Assembly (NCBI GenBank): GCA_007131625.1
Contig: SLQC01000202.1
Span: forward strand, 1 to 14,673
DNA: 14,673 nt
Direction of reading: 5' to 3'
DNA from: Balneolales bacterium
GTDB lineage: Bacteria > Bacteroidota > Rhodothermia > Balneolales > Natronogracilivirgulaceae
A program made the translations under genes and the position numbers. The notes below the pieces were generated by a model that saw nothing but the letters and a program-made list of their open reading frames with translations, made no database searches and had not been told where the DNA came from. Shown here in pieces: positions 12,358 through 14,673 of this stretch; positions within the stretch are counted from its first letter, which is position 1; each line of letters starts with the position of its first letter.

Positions 12358-13540
12358 TGAACTCCGTATTATGATCGCTGCCGGCGGTACCGGCGGGCAT
12401 GTCTTTCCAGCCATCGCAATTGCCGATGCTATCCGGGAGACTTATCCCGATTCCCGCTTCCTGTTTGTCGGAACCCGGGACCGAATTGAGTGGAAGGCTG
12501 TTCCTGCCGCCGGATATGACATAGTCCCGATCTGGATCAGTGGTTTTCACCGCAGGCTGACCCTGAAAAACCTGCTGTTTCCGCTGAAACTTCTGATAAG
12601 TTTGTGGCAAAGCCGGAAGCATATCCGCCGTTTTCGTCCTCACGCAATGGTGAGTTGCGGTGGTTTCGCTGCTGGTCCGCCTGGCTGGATGGCGATCCGG
12701 ATGTCGATTCCTCTTTTCATCCAGGAGCAAAACAGCTTGCCGGGTGTTACCAATCGCAAACTGGCCTCCGGTGCGGAATACATTTTCACGGCATTTGAAG
12801 AAGCTGAAAAATGGTTCCCTTCGGGTAAAACGGTTTGTCTCGGCAATCCGGTTCGCAGCACACTGCTTGATAAGGTCAGTGACCCCGGGTTTGCCAGGAA
12901 AGCCCTTGCCCATTTCAAACTGGATCCGGACCGGCCTGTTTTACTTGTGATGGGCGGAAGCGGGGGTGCAAAAAGTATCAACAAAGCGATGATGCATCAT
13001 CTTGCGGAGCTGCATGATACGGATGGGCTTCAGGTTATCTGGCAGTGCGGACATACCTACTACAGGGAAATTGTCCGCAAACTGGAGTTGGACACGGTCG
13101 GCGAAGGCTGGAGAAAACGCTATCCCGGTTTGCGGCTGTACGCTTTTATGGACGATGTCACCGAAGCCTGGGCTGCCGCTGATATCATCGTATCCCGTGC
13201 TGGAGCTATCACTTGTTCCGAGCTGCTCGCTACCGGCAAGGCGGGTATCCTGGTGCCGTCGCCCTGGGTGGCCGGCAATCATCAGACCCATAACGCAAAA
13301 TCACTTGCCGACAAAGGGGCCGCAGTACTTTTACATGATGATGCTCTGACCGATCATCTGCCTGACGAGATCCGATCGCTTGTCCGGGATTCGGATCGCC
13401 GGAATCAGATGGAACTGCAGGCCCGGAAAATGGCGAAAACCGATGTAGCCAGCATTATTGCAAAGCACATTCTGGAATATGTGCGAAACCGAATGAAAGA
13501 CAGGAATATTCAAAGTCAGCCCATAAAGGCATCAGCATGA
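12350..13540 (+). CDS. murG: UDP-GlcNAc:lipid I N-acetylglucosaminyltransferase (lipid II synthase)
   Basis: MurG is a peripheral GT-B enzyme on the inner face of the membrane that adds GlcNAc to lipid I. From ATG 12350 it has 396 residues. The N-domain carries AAGGTGGHVFPA (10-21), RIEWKAVPAAGY (45-56) and SCGGFAAGP (102-110). EQN (126-128) within IQEQNSLPGVTN and the GNPVR segment (165-169) follow. The C-domain carries MGGSGGAKSIN (201-211), SRAGAITCSELLATGKAGILVPSPWVAGNHQTHNA (282-316) and DKGAA. The glycine loop reads GGSGGA where E. coli has GGSQGA. The upstream extension of the frame to 12212 lies inside ftsW and lacks family similarity, so it is dropped. The start overlaps ftsW by 8 nt and the stop overlaps murC as ATGA. 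Confidence 0.96.
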   Translation: MPDELRIMIAAGGTGGHVFPAIAIADAIRETYPDSRFLFVGTRDRIEWKAVPAAGYDIVPIWISGFHRRLTLKNLLFPLKLLISLWQSRKHIRRFRPHAMVSCGGFAAGPPGWMAIRMSIPLFIQEQNSLPGVTNRKLASGAEYIFTAFEEAEKWFPSGKTVCLGNPVRSTLLDKVSDPGFARKALAHFKLDPDRPVLLVMGGSGGAKSINKAMMHHLAELHDTDGLQVIWQCGHTYYREIVRKLELDTVGEGWRKRYPGLRLYAFMDDVTEAWAAADIIVSRAGAITCSELLATGKAGILVPSPWVAGNHQTHNAKSLADKGAAVLLHDDALTDHLPDEIRSLVRDSDRRNQMELQARKMAKTDVASIIAKHILEYVRNRMKDRNIQSQPIKASA

Positions 13541-14673
13541 TTCAATCAATTCAAACACAACCGGTTTTCGGAAACACCCGACACATCCACATGGTGGGTA
13601 TTGGTGGAATCGGCATGAGTGGAATGGCTGAAATTTTGCTTCAGCGTGGCTTTACCGTCACCGGGTCCGACGGGAGCAAGGGTGAGTCCATCAAACGGCT
13701 GGAAAAACTAGGAGCTAAAATTTATCTGGGGCACAGGGCTGATTATATCGAAGACGCTGATGTCGTTGTCTACACCAGTGCGGTTCGGGCGGAAGAGAAC
13801 GTCGAGACTGCAGAAGCGATTGCCCGGGGCATTCCGGTCATTAAACGCGCTGAAATGCTTGCCGAACTGATGCGCATGAAATACGGGGTTGGTATCGCCG
13901 GAACACACGGTAAAACGACGACAACCACCATGACCGGACTGGTTGTTCAGGCTGGCGATTTCGATCCGACCATCATAGTGGGCGGACGCGTTCACAGTTT
14001 CGACAAGACCAATGCCGTCGTGGGCAAGGGAGATATCGTGATAGTGGAGGCGGATGAGTTCGACCGAACATTCCTTCGGTTGAGTCCTTCTCTGGCCGTT
14101 ATCACAAATATCGATATCGAACATATGGATATATACCGTGATGAGGAGGATATCAAAAACGCATTTGTGGAATTTGCCAACAAGGTCCCGTTCTATGGAG
14201 CCGTCATTTTGTGTCTGGACGACGCCAAGCTGCGGAGCATCATGCCCGACATTAAACGTCGAATCATTACATACGGCTTCACACCCCAAGCGCAGCTTCG
14301 ACCGGCCGATATCAAATCAAAACGGTTCCGTAACTCGTTTACCGTTCATTTTGAAGACAAAGAGTTGGGGCGCATTTCTATTGACGCACCGGGTGAGCAC
14401 AATATCCGTAATGCGCTGGCAGCGGTGGGGATCGGGCTTGAGCTTAAGATACCGTTTGACAAAATAAAAAAAGGTCTTCGGAAATACAGTGGTGTATTCC
14501 GGCGGTTCCAGGTCAAATACGATCAGAACGACCTGTTGGTTATCGATGACTATGCGCACCATCCCACCGAAGTAAAAGCCACACTTGCCGCCGCACGGGA
14601 AGGATGGCCAGAAAAGCGGATTATTGCGGTGTTTCAGCCCCATCTCTACTCCCGTACGCAACAGTTCTATAAA
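13537..14673 (+). CDS. murC: UDP-N-acetylmuramate:L-alanine ligase (3' end beyond window)
   Basis: MurC adds L-alanine to UDP-MurNAc, the first stem-peptide step, in the cytoplasm using ATP. The frame is open to the window end and gives 379 residues of a family usually about 450-490 long, so the protein is cut by the window edge and is not broken. Visible motifs are MVGIGGIGMSGMAE (19-32), VVVYTSAV (76-83), the P-loop AGTHGKTTTT (121-130), IVEADEFDRTFL (169-180), ITNIDIEHMD (189-198), APGEHNIRNALAA (284-296), FRRFQ (321-325), DDYAHHPTEV (337-346) and FQPHLYSRT (366-374). The ATG at 13537 overlaps the murG stop by 4 nt, and AAAGG at 13525-13529 is a fair ribosome binding site. In related clusters ftsQ, ftsA and ftsZ usually follow. 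Confidence 0.96.
   Translation, partial: MIQSIQTQPVFGNTRHIHMVGIGGIGMSGMAEILLQRGFTVTGSDGSKGESIKRLEKLGAKIYLGHRADYIEDADVVVYTSAVRAEENVETAEAIARGIPVIKRAEMLAELMRMKYGVGIAGTHGKTTTTTMTGLVVQAGDFDPTIIVGGRVHSFDKTNAVVGKGDIVIVEADEFDRTFLRLSPSLAVITNIDIEHMDIYRDEEDIKNAFVEFANKVPFYGAVILCLDDAKLRSIMPDIKRRIITYGFTPQAQLRPADIKSKRFRNSFTVHFEDKELGRISIDAPGEHNIRNALAAVGIGLELKIPFDKIKKGLRKYSGVFRRFQVKYDQNDLLVIDDYAHHPTEVKATLAAAREGWPEKRIIAVFQPHLYSRTQQFYK

Noticed and set aside
12305..12913. antisense reading frame of about 200 codons opposite murG
   Set aside because: It is composed like a frame shadow of murG and has no recognisable domain, start signal or partner gene.
1..14673. mobile elements, CRISPR arrays, tRNA or rRNA genes
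   Set aside because: I found no transposase, terminal repeats, spaced repeat array, or tRNA/rRNA-like segment; apart from the gaps the window is filled by dcw genes and thrA.

Overview
The window holds the front part of a division and cell wall (dcw) gene cluster, on the + strand throughout, preceded by one biosynthetic gene for the aspartate family. The likely source is a member of the Bacteroidota/Balneolota side of the FCB group. Three things point that way: the MraZ N-terminus, the gene order without murF between murE and mraY, and a PASTA-tailed FtsI. Base composition is near 50% GC by eye. The exact genus cannot be read from the sequence.

Layout. Positions 1-156 are a non-coding leader with an imperfect duplication and a perfect 10-bp inverted repeat. 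Positions 157-2595 encode a bifunctional aspartokinase/homoserine dehydrogenase (thrA). Positions 2596-2952 are an AT-rich regulatory gap with two dyads, a TTGACA-type promoter and three GTGGGA boxes at exact 10-bp spacing, the expected form of a MraZ operator. From 2953 to the window end run mraZ, rsmH, ftsL-like, ftsI, murE, mraY, murD, ftsW, murG and murC; murC is cut by the window edge. Most junctions overlap by 1-8 bases (ATGA or TGATG). The exceptions are mraY/murD (17 nt) and murD/ftsW (72 nt). The latter contains a 65-nt stretch with no G at all.

How the genes work together. MurC, MurD and MurE add L-Ala, D-Glu and, judging from the DNPR motif of MurE, meso-diaminopimelate to UDP-MurNAc. 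MraY and MurG build lipid I and lipid II. FtsW and FtsI polymerise and crosslink septal peptidoglycan, with the FtsL-like protein as a likely structural partner. RsmH methylates 16S rRNA, and MraZ is the probable autorepressor of the cluster. ThrA makes aspartyl phosphate, a precursor shared by threonine/methionine and diaminopimelate synthesis, which is a plausible but unproven metabolic link to the cluster.

No mobile element, CRISPR array, RNA gene or wholly unknown protein-coding system was found. The points most worth a second look are the MraZ operator with a possible remote inverted site, the G-free ftsW leader, the altered QPSExxK motif of FtsW, the duplicated thrA leader, and the split between Shine-Dalgarno-bearing overlapping starts and SD-less spaced starts.
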